A stretch of DNA of 64,000 nucleotides from Burkholderia pyrrocinia (lineage in GTDB: Bacteria > Pseudomonadota > Gammaproteobacteria > Burkholderiales > Burkholderiaceae), in NCBI RefSeq assembly GCF_001028665.1, contig NZ_CP011504.1:2480001-2544000 (forward strand), given 5' to 3'. Position 1 is the stretch's first letter, and each line of letters starts with the position of its first letter. Positions 54,035 to 63,066 of the stretch are shown here, one piece after another. The notes beneath the pieces were generated by a model. That model was not told the DNA's origin. It ran no database searches and worked only from the letters and a program-made list of their open reading frames with translations. Position numbers and translations under genes: made by a program.

Positions 54035-55627
54035 GTGGTTCGCCAGACGCTTGCTCGCGCCGTGCTTCGCACCGCGTTGATCGGGGGCGTGTTCGCCGTT
54101 TTTTTGCAACCGCCGCCAGCCGCCATTGCGGCGACCCTCGCGCCGCCCGTCAAACCGGCTGCCATGAAGGAAAGGCCAGCCGCCGCGCCTTACGCGATGC
54201 CGGTCGATTTTCCGGCCATCGTCGATCGTTACGGACCCGCGGTCGTGACGATCATGACCGCGCTCGATCAGCAAACCGGCGGGCCGTCCTTCGCGATCCT
54301 CGATACCGACGATCCGCTCGCCGCGTTCTTCCGGCGCGGCGCGCCGCCGCCCGCGCTGGGCTTGCAGCCGCCGACGCCCGACCCGGTGCTGCGCGCGGTG
54401 TCGGGCAGCGGCTCGGGCTTCATCGTCAGCGCCGACGGCCTGATCCTGACGTCCGCGCACGTGGTCGACGATGCAGCCGACGTGACGGTGCGGCTCACCG
54501 ACCGCCGCGAATTCAAGGCGACGGTGCTGGCCGTCGATTCGCAAAGCGACGTCGCCGTGTTGCGAGTCAACGCAACGAAGCTCCCGTTCGTGCGCCTTGG
54601 CGATTCGGCGAAGGTGCGTGCAGGCGAACCGGTGATGACGATCGGCGCGCCGGACGGATCGGGCAACACGGTCACGGCCGGCATCGTCAGCGCGACGTCG
54701 CACCGGCTGCCGGACGGCAGCGCGTTTCCGTTCTTCGAAACCGATATCGCGCCGAATCCCGACAACTCGGGCGGCCCCGTGTTCAATCGCGCGGGCGACG
54801 TGATCGGCATCGCGGTGCAGGTCTATACGGGCACCGACCGCTACGCGAGCATGACGTTCGCGATCCCGATCGCGTTCGCGGCAAAGGCGCGCGCGCAGCT
54901 ACAGACGCAGATGCAGGCGCAACAGGCGCAGGCTCAGGCGCCGGCGCAGGGTGCGCCGTCCGTCAACGCGTTCGGCGTCGACGTGCAGGATGTCGGCATC
55001 GGGCTGGCCGCCGCTTTCGGGCTGCCGCGTCCGGCGGGCGCGCTCGTCAACGGCGTCGCGCCTGGTTCGCCGGCCGCCGCGGCCGGCGTGAAGCCCGGCG
55101 ACGTGATCGTGAAGCTGGCCGACAAGGCGATCGGCCGTTCGGCCGAATTGAATGACCTGGCCGCCGCGCTGTCACCCGGCGAGAAGGCGTCGCTGCGGGT
55201 GATCCGCAAGCGCGCGCCGGTGACGCTGACGATCACGGGCGCCGACGACGGGGCAGGCAACGCGGCCGGCAACGCAGGCACGACAGTCGGCATGGCTGCA
55301 CCGAAGGCCGCTGCACGGCCGGGGCCGGGGCCGGGGCCGGGGGCTGCGGCGGCCGACGGTGGCGACCGTCTCGGGCTGACGATGCATGCGCTGAGCGACG
55401 ACGAGCGCCGCTCGACGGGGCTCGCGGTCGGGATGATGGTCGACGCGGTGCACGGCCCGGCCCAGCGCGCGGGCATCCAGCCGGGCGACGTGGTGCTGGA
55501 GATCAACGACACGCTGCTCGAGACGCCGGACGACGTGCAGTCGCTCGAAGCGAACGGCGGCAGCGTGATCGCGGTGCTGATCCAGCGCAACAACGCGCGG
55601 AAGTTCGTGTCGGTGCGCGCTCGTTAG
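54035..55627 (+). CDS. HtrA/DegP-like periplasmic serine protease with two PDZ domains
   Basis: 530-aa protein. The GTG at 54035 is preceded by GGGAGG at good spacing and starts a signal/anchor segment (T-A-L-I-G-G-V-F-A-V-F-L). The trypsin-like triad is His142 (T-S-A-H-V-V-D), Asp172 (S-D-V-A-V-L) and Ser245. The serine motif is D-N-S-G-G-P instead of the usual G-N-S-G-G-P. Two PDZ domains follow, separated by a Gln/Ala-rich linker and by a GPGP linker coded by a repeated 6-bp unit at about 55316-55342. Probably an envelope quality-control protease; no cpxP- or rpoE-type context is nearby. Confidence 0.92.
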   Translation: MVRQTLARAVLRTALIGGVFAVFLQPPPAAIAATLAPPVKPAAMKERPAAAPYAMPVDFPAIVDRYGPAVVTIMTALDQQTGGPSFAILDTDDPLAAFFRRGAPPPALGLQPPTPDPVLRAVSGSGSGFIVSADGLILTSAHVVDDAADVTVRLTDRREFKATVLAVDSQSDVAVLRVNATKLPFVRLGDSAKVRAGEPVMTIGAPDGSGNTVTAGIVSATSHRLPDGSAFPFFETDIAPNPDNSGGPVFNRAGDVIGIAVQVYTGTDRYASMTFAIPIAFAAKARAQLQTQMQAQQAQAQAPAQGAPSVNAFGVDVQDVGIGLAAAFGLPRPAGALVNGVAPGSPAAAAGVKPGDVIVKLADKAIGRSAELNDLAAALSPGEKASLRVIRKRAPVTLTITGADDGAGNAAGNAGTTVGMAAPKAAARPGPGPGPGAAAADGGDRLGLTMHALSDDERRSTGLAVGMMVDAVHGPAQRAGIQPGDVVLEINDTLLETPDDVQSLEANGGSVIAVLIQRNNARKFVSVRAR

Positions 55628-55708
55628 GGCGTTGACGCGGCCGGCATCGTCCGCCTAACATCGTCCGGTATCACTGGCAGTCAGTCAGGCATTCAGGAGC
55701 CACCCGGC

Positions 55709-55759
55709 ATGAAAGCGGCATTCGTCGTCGTAGTAGTACGCAGGCGCAGGGTCCGGTAG
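55709..55759 (+). CDS. 16-aa Val/Arg-rich leader peptide (attenuator)
   Basis: M-K-A-A-F-V-V-V-V-V-R-R-R-R-V-R, stop TAG at 55757-55759. AGGAG (55695-55699) lies 9 nt before the ATG. Five consecutive Val codons (55724-55738) are followed by Arg codons CGC-AGG-CGC-AGG; AGG is rare in such GC-rich genomes. It is followed by a large hairpin and a textbook terminator, then an MFS transporter gene. This is the architecture of a ribosome-mediated transcription attenuator. Too short for gene callers and probably unannotated. Confidence 0.8.
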   Translation: MKAAFVVVVVRRRRVR

Positions 55760-55811
55760 CGGCACCGCGCCGGCACCCATGCGCCCCCGACTCGTTCGGG
55801 GGCTTTTTTTT
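55743..55811 (+). promoter_or_regulatory. Antiterminator / terminator switch before MFS gene
   Basis: Terminator: GCCCCCGA (55783-55790), loop CTCGT, TCGGGGGC (55796-55803), then eight T (55804-55811). Competing upstream hairpin: GGCGCA (55743-55748) pairs with TGCGCC (55780-55785), GGGT (55749-55752) with ACCC (55775-55778), CCGG (55753-55756) with CCGG (55770-55773). Its 3' side overlaps the base of the terminator stem and its 5' side overlaps the leader's Arg codons, so a ribosome finishing the leader would favour termination and a stalled one read-through. Confidence 0.75.
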
Positions 55812-55854
55812 GCATTGCGCACGGCCATGCGGCGCGTGCGCGGAGGGCATCCGC

Positions 55855-57066
55855 TTGCAACCGAACCTGCCGATCGATTCCGCTGCGGCGGCGCCGCGAC
55901 ACGCGACGCTGATCCTGCTGTGCGCGTTCTCGGTGCTGCCGCTGAGCCTGTTCCTGCCGTCGCTGCCGGCAATCGCGCGCGACCTGCGCGCCGACTATGC
56001 GCTCGTCGCGCTGTCGCTCGGCGGGTACGCGGCGGTGGCCGCGTCGCTCGAGTTCGTGATGGGGCCGCTGTCGGACCGGTTCGGGCGAAGGCCGATCGTG
56101 CTGACGAGCGTCGGCGTGTTCGCGCTCGGCTCGCTCGGTTGCGCGATGGCGACCGATATTCACGTGTTTCTGGCATGCCGGCTGATGCAGGCGGCGATCA
56201 CGTCGGTCTATCCGGTGTCGATGGCGACGATCCGCGACACCGGCGGCGGTAGCCGCGCGGCGAGCCGGATCGGCTATGCGGCGATGGCGGCCGCGTTCGC
56301 ACCGATGCTCGGCCCGACGCTCGGCGGCGTGCTCGACCAGACGGTGGGCTGGCGCGCGAGCTTCTGGTTGCTCGGTGCGGCCGGCATCGCGCTGTTCGGC
56401 TGGTGCGCGTTCGATCTCGTCGAAACGCACACGAACCGGTCGTCGAGTCTCGGACGGCAGCTTCGCGCGTATCCGGCGCTGCTTCGCGCACGCCGTTTCT
56501 GGGCCTATGCGCTTTGCATGGCGTTTTCGACGGGCTCGTTCTACGCGTTCCTGGCCGGCGCGCCGCTCGCCGCGAAAACGCTGTTCGGGATTGCGCCGGC
56601 GGAGATCGGTTTCTACATGGGGACGATCACCGCCGGGTTCGTGTGCGGCAGCTTTCTGGCCGCGCGGGTCGCGCGCCGCTACCCGCTGGCGACGACGATC
56701 CTGTGCGGGCGTGTCGTCGCGTGCGCGGGGCCGCTGATCGGTCTCGCGCTGGTGTTCGGCGGCGCGACGCATGCGATCGCGTGGTTCGGGCCGTGCGTGC
56801 TGGTCGGCATCGGCAACGGGCTGACCAATCCCGGCGCGCATGCCGGTGCCGTGTCGGTGCGCCCGGACCTGGCCGGCAGCGCGTCGGGGCTGGCCGGTGC
56901 GATGACGATCGCCGGCGGTGCCGCGCTGTCGTCGCTGACGGGCGCGGTGCTGACCGCCGGCAACGCCGGCTACGCGCCGCTCGCGATGATGCTGCTGTCG
57001 GCGGCGATCGCGCTGGCGGCGGCCGTCTGCGTGCGCGTGTTCGATGCGCGTGATGCAGCGCAGTGA
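55855..57066 (+). CDS. MFS exporter, Bcr/CflA-like (under attenuator control)
   Basis: Inner-membrane transporter, 403 aa, twelve hydrophobic segments. Helix 1 ends in S-L-F-L-P-S-L-P-A-I-A-R-D-L and loop 2-3 has G-P-L-S-D-R-F-G-R-R-P-I-V, like Bcr/CflA drug exporters. TTG at 55855 is the start: GGAGG sits 8 nt upstream and no ATG or GTG is in frame. The gene follows the leader-peptide attenuator directly, so expression should depend on ribosome stalling, either amino-acid (Val/Arg) limitation or ribosome-targeting drugs. Cargo unknown: an amino-acid or antibiotic exporter would both fit. Confidence 0.9.
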   Translation: MQPNLPIDSAAAAPRHATLILLCAFSVLPLSLFLPSLPAIARDLRADYALVALSLGGYAAVAASLEFVMGPLSDRFGRRPIVLTSVGVFALGSLGCAMATDIHVFLACRLMQAAITSVYPVSMATIRDTGGGSRAASRIGYAAMAAAFAPMLGPTLGGVLDQTVGWRASFWLLGAAGIALFGWCAFDLVETHTNRSSSLGRQLRAYPALLRARRFWAYALCMAFSTGSFYAFLAGAPLAAKTLFGIAPAEIGFYMGTITAGFVCGSFLAARVARRYPLATTILCGRVVACAGPLIGLALVFGGATHAIAWFGPCVLVGIGNGLTNPGAHAGAVSVRPDLAGSASGLAGAMTIAGGAALSSLTGAVLTAGNAGYAPLAMMLLSAAIALAAAVCVRVFDARDAAQ

Positions 57067-57192
57067 ACGCGGATGCGGCCCGCTACCGTGCCGCGCGCGA
57101 TTGGCGGACAATTCTTCGAAACCAGGGAGAGGGCGAACCATCCGCGAGCCGTATTCCCCGGCGAGCGCGAAGGGCGACTGGACGAGGATGCG

Positions 57193-57738
57193 ATGACCGA
57201 CTTTTCCGATTTCCAGCGGGAAATTGCCGACGCCGCGCGGGCGACGTTCAACGCGCTGCGGGCGTTGCACCCGGACGAGCATTTCTACGCGTTCGCGCTA
57301 TATACGGATAGCGGCGCGATGACGGTGGTGCCGGCGGCCAATTCGCTCGAAGGGCTGAGCCGGGTCCGCGCGCAACAGGCGGTCGCGGACGACGATCCGG
57401 ATCCGTGGTACGCGTGGGGCTTTTCCGAATGGGCGTACGCGGCGGCGGAAGCGTCGCCGTTCAACGCGATCTGCGGCAAGCTGGCCGACGAAGTGCTGAG
57501 CCCGCAGTTCGTCCGGTCGAGGTTCGCGGAATTTTCCCGGCAGCTTCACGCCGACATGATCGAGGCGTTGCGGCTGCTCGATCGCGACGGCCTGTTCGGC
57601 ACGGGCGACGCAAGGGCGGCCATCACGCTGTTCGTGTCGATCAGCGACGACGACGCGGCCGAGGCGCTGGAAAACGAATCGGCGAAAGCGCTGAATCCGC
57701 CGGCCGTCGTCGACAAATTCCTGCGCCGGTACGACTGA
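57193..57738 (+). CDS. DUF4303 domain-containing protein
   Basis: 181-aa soluble protein of the DUF4303 family, whose members often occur as immunity proteins in polymorphic-toxin loci (SUKH-like association is known for some relatives). Typical residues are H-F-Y-A-F-A-L-Y-T-D-S-G-A-M-T-V and the W-Y-A-W-G-F-S-E-W-A-Y block. The ATG at 57193 has GAGGA close upstream; the frame is open 120 bp further but not protein-like. No toxin gene adjoins it here. Located 126 bp after the MFS exporter. Confidence 0.85.
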   Translation: MTDFSDFQREIADAARATFNALRALHPDEHFYAFALYTDSGAMTVVPAANSLEGLSRVRAQQAVADDDPDPWYAWGFSEWAYAAAEASPFNAICGKLADEVLSPQFVRSRFAEFSRQLHADMIEALRLLDRDGLFGTGDARAAITLFVSISDDDAAEALENESAKALNPPAVVDKFLRRYD

Positions 57739-57836
57739 GCAACCGGAATGCCGTCGCGGCCGGCCGGAGCCGCGACGCGCAATGCGCAACGCACGGCGGG
57801 CGCCGGATCCGCCCGCGTGCGCGCCCCTTCGATTCG

Positions 57837-58535
<699 letters not shown>

Positions 58536-58661
58536 CGGATGGCCTCGTTCGGTAGGTAGACGGATGCCGGTGCCTGTACGGCGCACGGGCCGGCATGCGT
58601 GCAACGATACCGGACACGCGGGCGGCCGGATGCGACGCAAATGCGTTTTACCGGGACAAAA

Positions 58662-59603
58662 CTACGCGTCGGCGGTTGCGGATGCGTCGTCGCCGTCCGG
58701 TAACGCGGCGTTCGCGTCGCGGTACGCCTTCGGCGACACGCCGACCCGCGCGCGGAAGCGTCGCGCGAAATACCCTTCGTCGCGAAAGCCGACCGAGCGC
58801 GCGATGTCCGCGATGCGCCGGCTCGTGTGGGCCAGCAGCGATTGCGCGAGCGCGATCCGGCGCTCGGTCACGAGATCGGTGAACGTGCTGCCGGTTTCCT
58901 TGCGGACCAGGTGCGCGAGGTAGTTCGGCGACAGGAACGCGGCCTCGGCGGTCGCGGCGAGCGTCAGGTCCTCGCGGGTCAGGTTCGCGCGCACGTGGCG
59001 CAGCACGCGCGCGAGCGCGTCGCGCCGGCCCGCGCGCTGGGCGCCGCGCTGCGCGAGCTTGTCGAGCGCGCCCGCGTACTGCGTGCAGACGAGCCCGATC
59101 AGTTGCAGCAGGTAGCCGCGCAGCAGCGTGGTCGAGCCGAAGGTGCGCACGCGATCGGTGTCGAGCATGCACAGCGCGAGGCGGCGCGCTTCGTCGTACG
59201 TGTCGCCGGTCAGGATGAAGTCGAGATGCTCCTGGAAGCGGAACGGCGTGAGTTCGGGAAAGCGGTGCGCGGGCACGTCCTCGAGGTCGAGCGGATCGAC
59301 GTCGAGATCGGCGCGCAGGAACGCCTGGCTGAAGTTGATCACGATGAAGTGCGCGCCTTCCGGATGCGGGATCAGGTGCTCGCGGTGCGGCAGCACGAAC
59401 GCGAGCGCGCCGCGCGGAAACGGCCGCGTGACGCCGCCGATCCGCTGCTCGGTGTCGCCGCCGAGGTTGAACTGGATCTGGAAATACGCGTGCCGGTGCG
59501 GCTCGGTGATCGCCTGGCGCGACGCCTGGTCGCGGATGTAGAAATCGAGCCGGTCGCTGCGTTCGGGCATCCCGTACAGGCGCGGCGGGGCGGTGGAGGG
59601 CAT
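58662..59603 (-). CDS. AraC-family transcriptional regulator
   Basis: 313 aa. The N-terminal cupin-like effector domain (E-P-H-R-H-A-Y-F-Q-I-Q-F-N-L-G-G) and the C-terminal double-HTH AraC domain (L-A-A-T-A-E-A-A-F-L-S-P-N-Y-L-A-H-L; R-R-I-A-D-I-A-R-S-V-G-F-R-D-E-G-Y-F-A-R-R-F) are clear. It is upstream of the FAH-family gene and may control it. The A-L-D/T-type effector is unknown. Confidence 0.93.
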   Translation of the reverse strand: MPSTAPPRLYGMPERSDRLDFYIRDQASRQAITEPHRHAYFQIQFNLGGDTEQRIGGVTRPFPRGALAFVLPHREHLIPHPEGAHFIVINFSQAFLRADLDVDPLDLEDVPAHRFPELTPFRFQEHLDFILTGDTYDEARRLALCMLDTDRVRTFGSTTLLRGYLLQLIGLVCTQYAGALDKLAQRGAQRAGRRDALARVLRHVRANLTREDLTLAATAEAAFLSPNYLAHLVRKETGSTFTDLVTERRIALAQSLLAHTSRRIADIARSVGFRDEGYFARRFRARVGVSPKAYRDANAALPDGDDASATADA

Positions 59604-59693
59604 GAAGGATTCTGCGGTTCGTGACGCGGTAGAGCCGCGATGGTACAGCGAACCGGGCGCGGTCGGGATGGGCGGGGCCGCGCCCGGTGGCGA

Positions 59694-60476
59694 TCAGGCG
59701 TCCGGATGGAAGCCGAGATAGCGGGCGTGCGGGCCCGCCATGCTACCGGCAAGCCGGCTCGTCGCGTCGACCGACGCGAGCGCATCCGTCGTCGCCGTGC
59801 GGTTCGACACCAGCGTCCATGCGATGGCGTCATCGGCGGCCACCATCGGCGTCGCGAGCAGATCCGTCAGCGCGGCGAGCAGCGCGGGCGGCGCATGAAT
59901 CACGAACCCTTCATTGGCCACGGCCGCCGTGTCGATTCCCAGCACCGCGCTCAGCCGTGCGCGCAGCGGCGTCTCGGCTTCGCTCGCCGCTCGCGAGCGC
60001 ACGATGCTCTCGCGCGTGTCCGCGTCGACGATCGTGCCGCCGCGGATGAGCGGCGTCTGCTGCCACGCGTCGGACGGGCATGCCTTGCCGCCGGGCGTCA
60101 GCGGCACGAACGGATTGATCTCGGCCGGGTAGATCCGGCACACGAGCGGGCGTTCGTCGTAGATCCCGCAGCGCAGGTCGTCGCCCAGGTTCGGGCAGGG
60201 CCCTGCATGGGCGGCGGTGAGCACCACCGTGATGCGCACGGGCAGCGAGCCGCTGAGCGCGGGTGTCGAACGGGCGCGCTTGTATGCGGCGAACGCGTTG
60301 TCGGGCTCGGGTTCGACGAGCCATGGCATCGCGTCGCACAGCAGCTCCACGTGACCGCCGCGCCGCAGCCACGCGATCGCCTCGCCGATCGTCAGTGGAA
60401 TGCGCAGGTCGCGGCAGCATCCGCCGCAGCCGGTGCAGGCGAAGTCGATGTCGGGTGCGGTGGCGGTATCGTTCAT
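59694..60476 (-). CDS. YkgJ-family cysteine-cluster protein
   Basis: 260 aa. The N-terminal C-T-G-C-G-G-C-C-R-D-L and later C-P-N-L-G-D-D-L-R-C-G-I-Y-D-E-R-P-L-V-C-R make the CxxCxxCC...C...C pattern of the YkgJ (zinc- or iron-chelating) family. The C-terminal part (from about residue 160) is a helical extension not found in short family members. The ATG at 60476 is the first with good composition. Function unknown; it forms a close pair with the next gene upstream, a DNA-glycosylase-like protein (62 bp). Confidence 0.9.
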   Translation of the reverse strand: MNDTATAPDIDFACTGCGGCCRDLRIPLTIGEAIAWLRRGGHVELLCDAMPWLVEPEPDNAFAAYKRARSTPALSGSLPVRITVVLTAAHAGPCPNLGDDLRCGIYDERPLVCRIYPAEINPFVPLTPGGKACPSDAWQQTPLIRGGTIVDADTRESIVRSRAASEAETPLRARLSAVLGIDTAAVANEGFVIHAPPALLAALTDLLATPMVAADDAIAWTLVSNRTATTDALASVDATSRLAGSMAGPHARYLGFHPDA

Positions 60477-60537
60477 TGGGCGTGTATCGGGGTATCGGGC
60501 GTGTCGCGCAGCATCGCGACACCGCCGGCGGTTTGGT

Positions 60538-61137
60538 TCATCGGTCGAGCAGCGGCGCCAACCGGCGGCGCAGCTCGGGCACCACGTCGGCGTCGAACCA
60601 CGGATGGTGCTTGAACCACGCCTGGTTGCGCGGCGACGGATGCGGCAGCGGCAGCACGTTTGGGCCGTAGTCACGCCATGCGTGCACGGTGTCGGTCAGC
60701 GTCGCCTTGCGCGTGTCGCGCAGGAAATGCCGCTGCGCATACTGGCCGATCAGCAGCGTCAGCCGGATCGACGGCAACTCGGCGACCAGCCGGTCGATCC
60801 ACAGTTGCGCGCATTCGGGGCGCGGCGGGTTGTCGCCGCTCGCGCCGCGGCCCGGGTAGCAGAAGCCCATCGGCACGATCGCGAAGCGGGTCTCGTCGTA
60901 GAAGGTATCGGCATCGACATCGAGCCAGCCGCGCAGCCGCTTGCCGCTCGCGTCGTCCCACGGGATGCCGCTCGCATGGACGCGCGCGCCCGGCGCTTGC
61001 CCGACGATCAGGATCCGCGCGTTGCGATGCGCGCGCACGACCGGCCGCGGGCCGAGCGGCAGCTCGGCTTCGCATGCACGGCACGCGCGGATTTCGGTGA
61101 GCAGCACGTCGAGCGGCGTGCGCGTTCGTTTCGGCAT
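60538..61137 (-). CDS. Uracil-DNA glycosylase superfamily protein
   Basis: 199 aa. The N-terminal half carries a uracil-glycosylase-like active-site loop G-Q-A-P-G-A-R-V-H-A-S-G-I-P-W-D-D and the C-terminal half L-P-L-P-H-P-S-P-R-N, the H-P-S motif of the superfamily. The C-R-A-C N-terminal pair suggests an Fe-S or zinc element seen in related families (only two cysteines close to the N-terminus). Members of this branch are annotated simply as UDG-family; activity on uracil is not assured. The ATG at 61137 fits the protein start. Confidence 0.88.
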   Translation of the reverse strand: MPKRTRTPLDVLLTEIRACRACEAELPLGPRPVVRAHRNARILIVGQAPGARVHASGIPWDDASGKRLRGWLDVDADTFYDETRFAIVPMGFCYPGRGASGDNPPRPECAQLWIDRLVAELPSIRLTLLIGQYAQRHFLRDTRKATLTDTVHAWRDYGPNVLPLPHPSPRNQAWFKHHPWFDADVVPELRRRLAPLLDR

Positions 61138-61249
61138 CGATTCGGATCGGGGACGGAGTGGCAAGACGGTGTCGTCCGGGCGGCGCATGCCGGAAACCGC
61201 CGGGGGCCCGGATCGGCGTGGCGCGACCCTGGAGCGCGCGCCGACTGCA

Positions 61250-62311
61250 TCACGCCTGCGACGGGCCCGCCGCGCCGCCTTCGGCGACCGCAGCATCATA
61301 CAACGCGGTTTGCGCGATCGCCGCGGCGATCCCCGCGTCGTCGAGCGGGCCGTCGAGCATGCCCCAGCGCCGGTATTGGGCCAGGAACCACCGGCCGTCG
61401 AGCGGATCGGGCCGGTTCACCGCGCCGGCGTCGTGGAAGCGGATCGGCAGCGGCGGCTCGGCGAACGGCCCCGCGCCGTAGTCGCCGAGCAGGCGCGGCG
61501 CGATCAGCCGGGCCGGCACGCCGAGCGCGTCGGGCGACGCAAGCCAGTCGGCCGCCTCGCGGCGGTGCGCGGCGCTGTCGAGCCACGCGCATGCATCGAC
61601 GAGCGTGCGGATCAGCGCGCGTGCGGTGGCCGGATACAACGAGACGAAGTCGCGCCGGGCCGCGAGCACCTTCTCCGGATGATCGGGCCAGATCTCGCTC
61701 GTGACCGCGACGGTCCGGCCCGCGCCGCAGGCCTCGGCCACCGCATGCCACGGTTCGCCCGCGCAGAAGCCGTCGAGTTCGCCGCTCGCCAGCGCGGCAA
61801 CCATCTCGGGCGGCGGGATCACGACGCTGCGCACGTCGCGCAGCGGATCGACGCCGTGCGACGCGAGCCAGTGGTTCAGCCACATCGCATGCGTGCCGGT
61901 CGGGAACGTCTGCGCGAGCAGCGGCTTGCGGCCGAGCGTCGCGAGCGCCGCGCGCACGTCGCCGTTTCCGCGACAGGCGTCGGCGAGGCCGCGCGAAAAC
62001 GTGATCGCCTGGCCGTTGCGGTTCAGCACCATCAGCGCGGCCATGTCGGCCTGCGGGCCGCCGATGCCGAGCTGCAGCCCGCAGACGAGCCCGTACAGCG
62101 CGTGCGCGGCATCGAGCTCGCCGCTCAGCAGCTTGTCGCGCACGGCGGCCCACGACGGCTGGCGGTTCAGTTCGAGCGTCAGGCCGTGCGGCGCGCCGAG
62201 GTTCAGGTGCTGCGCGACGATCAGCGGAGCGGCGTCGCTCAGCGCGACGAACCCGAGGCGAAGATGCGCGCGTTCCGGCGCGGCGGGAGGGGAAGTGTTC
62301 ATGGCATTCAT
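61250..62311 (-). CDS. nasS: Cytoplasmic nitrate/nitrite sensor NasS (NrtA-like)
   Basis: 353-aa protein of the NrtA/CmpA nitrate-binding family. The absence of a signal peptide (M-N-A-M-N-T-S-P-P-A-A-P-E-R-A-H-L-R-L-G-F) separates it from periplasmic NrtA and matches NasS, the nitrate sensor that sequesters NasT. Family pockets appear as F-V-A-L-S-D-A-A-P-L and G-E-L-D-A-A-H. It overlaps nasT by ATGA at 62308-62311, showing tight co-expression. In nitrate NasS is thought to release NasT, which then acts as an RNA antiterminator. Confidence 0.92.
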   Translation of the reverse strand: MNAMNTSPPAAPERAHLRLGFVALSDAAPLIVAQHLNLGAPHGLTLELNRQPSWAAVRDKLLSGELDAAHALYGLVCGLQLGIGGPQADMAALMVLNRNGQAITFSRGLADACRGNGDVRAALATLGRKPLLAQTFPTGTHAMWLNHWLASHGVDPLRDVRSVVIPPPEMVAALASGELDGFCAGEPWHAVAEACGAGRTVAVTSEIWPDHPEKVLAARRDFVSLYPATARALIRTLVDACAWLDSAAHRREAADWLASPDALGVPARLIAPRLLGDYGAGPFAEPPLPIRFHDAGAVNRPDPLDGRWFLAQYRRWGMLDGPLDDAGIAAAIAQTALYDAAVAEGGAAGPSQA

Positions 62312-62901
62312 TGAGGTGACGCGTCGAGCAGTTGCCGCGCGACGTCGACGATGCGCAGGCCCTGATCCATCGCGCGCTTGCGCAGCGCTGCATACGCATC
62401 GTGCTCGGACAGCCTGCGTTGGTCCATCAGCACGCGTTTCGCGCGATCGATCAGCTTGCGCTCCGCGAGTTCGCGCTCGACGTCGGCGAGCCGGCGGCGC
62501 AGCGCATCGTCGTGCGAGAAGCGCGCGAGCGCGACTTCGAGAATCGGCGCGAGTCGCTCGGCCGACAACCCCTCGACGAGATAGGCGCTGACGCCCGCGC
62601 CGACCGCCGCGCGGATCAGCGCCTGGTCGCCGTCGTGGCTGAACATCAGCACGGGGCGCGGCGCGGTCGCGTTCATGACCGCGAGCTGCTCGAGCGTGTC
62701 GCGCGACGGCGAATCGGTATCGATGATCACGACGTCGGGGCGTTGCTCCTCGACGGCCGCCGGCAGGCGCGCGGGCGTCGCGACGTCGTTCAGCATTTCG
62801 TAGCCGAGGCGCGCGAGCGCGTCGCCGAGTTCGCCGATCGGCTTGTCGGTGTCGGTGACGAGCAGCACGCGCAGGCGGGCGGACAGGGCGGACGAACTCA
62901 T
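62308..62901 (-). CDS. nasT: ANTAR-domain antiterminator NasT
   Basis: 197-aa response-regulator-like protein. An N-terminal receiver domain (V-L-L-V-T-D-T-D-K-P; D-V-V-I-I-D-T-D-S-P with the phosphoacceptor-position Asp) is followed by the ANTAR RNA-binding domain (A-K-R-V-L-M-D-Q-R-R-L-S-E-H-D-A-Y-A-A-L-R-K-R-A-M). Paired with nasS, it should activate nitrate-assimilation operons by binding leader-RNA hairpins when nitrate is present. First gene of the nasT-nasS pair, 166 bp from cobA, which lies upstream on the same strand. Confidence 0.95.
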   Translation of the reverse strand: MSSSALSARLRVLLVTDTDKPIGELGDALARLGYEMLNDVATPARLPAAVEEQRPDVVIIDTDSPSRDTLEQLAVMNATAPRPVLMFSHDGDQALIRAAVGAGVSAYLVEGLSAERLAPILEVALARFSHDDALRRRLADVERELAERKLIDRAKRVLMDQRRLSEHDAYAALRKRAMDQGLRIVDVARQLLDASPQ

Positions 62902-63066
62902 GAGGCAAGCGGGAGCGGCAGAAGGCCGGCGCGACGCGCGAACGGCGTGTGACGGCCGAGTCGAGATGGGGGCCGGATACCGCGCGTGCGCGACCGGCGA
63001 CCGGTGCGAACGCGGTCAATGGATTCGGAAGAGGCAGGCGGCCGGCGCCGCGTGATGCAGCGCATG

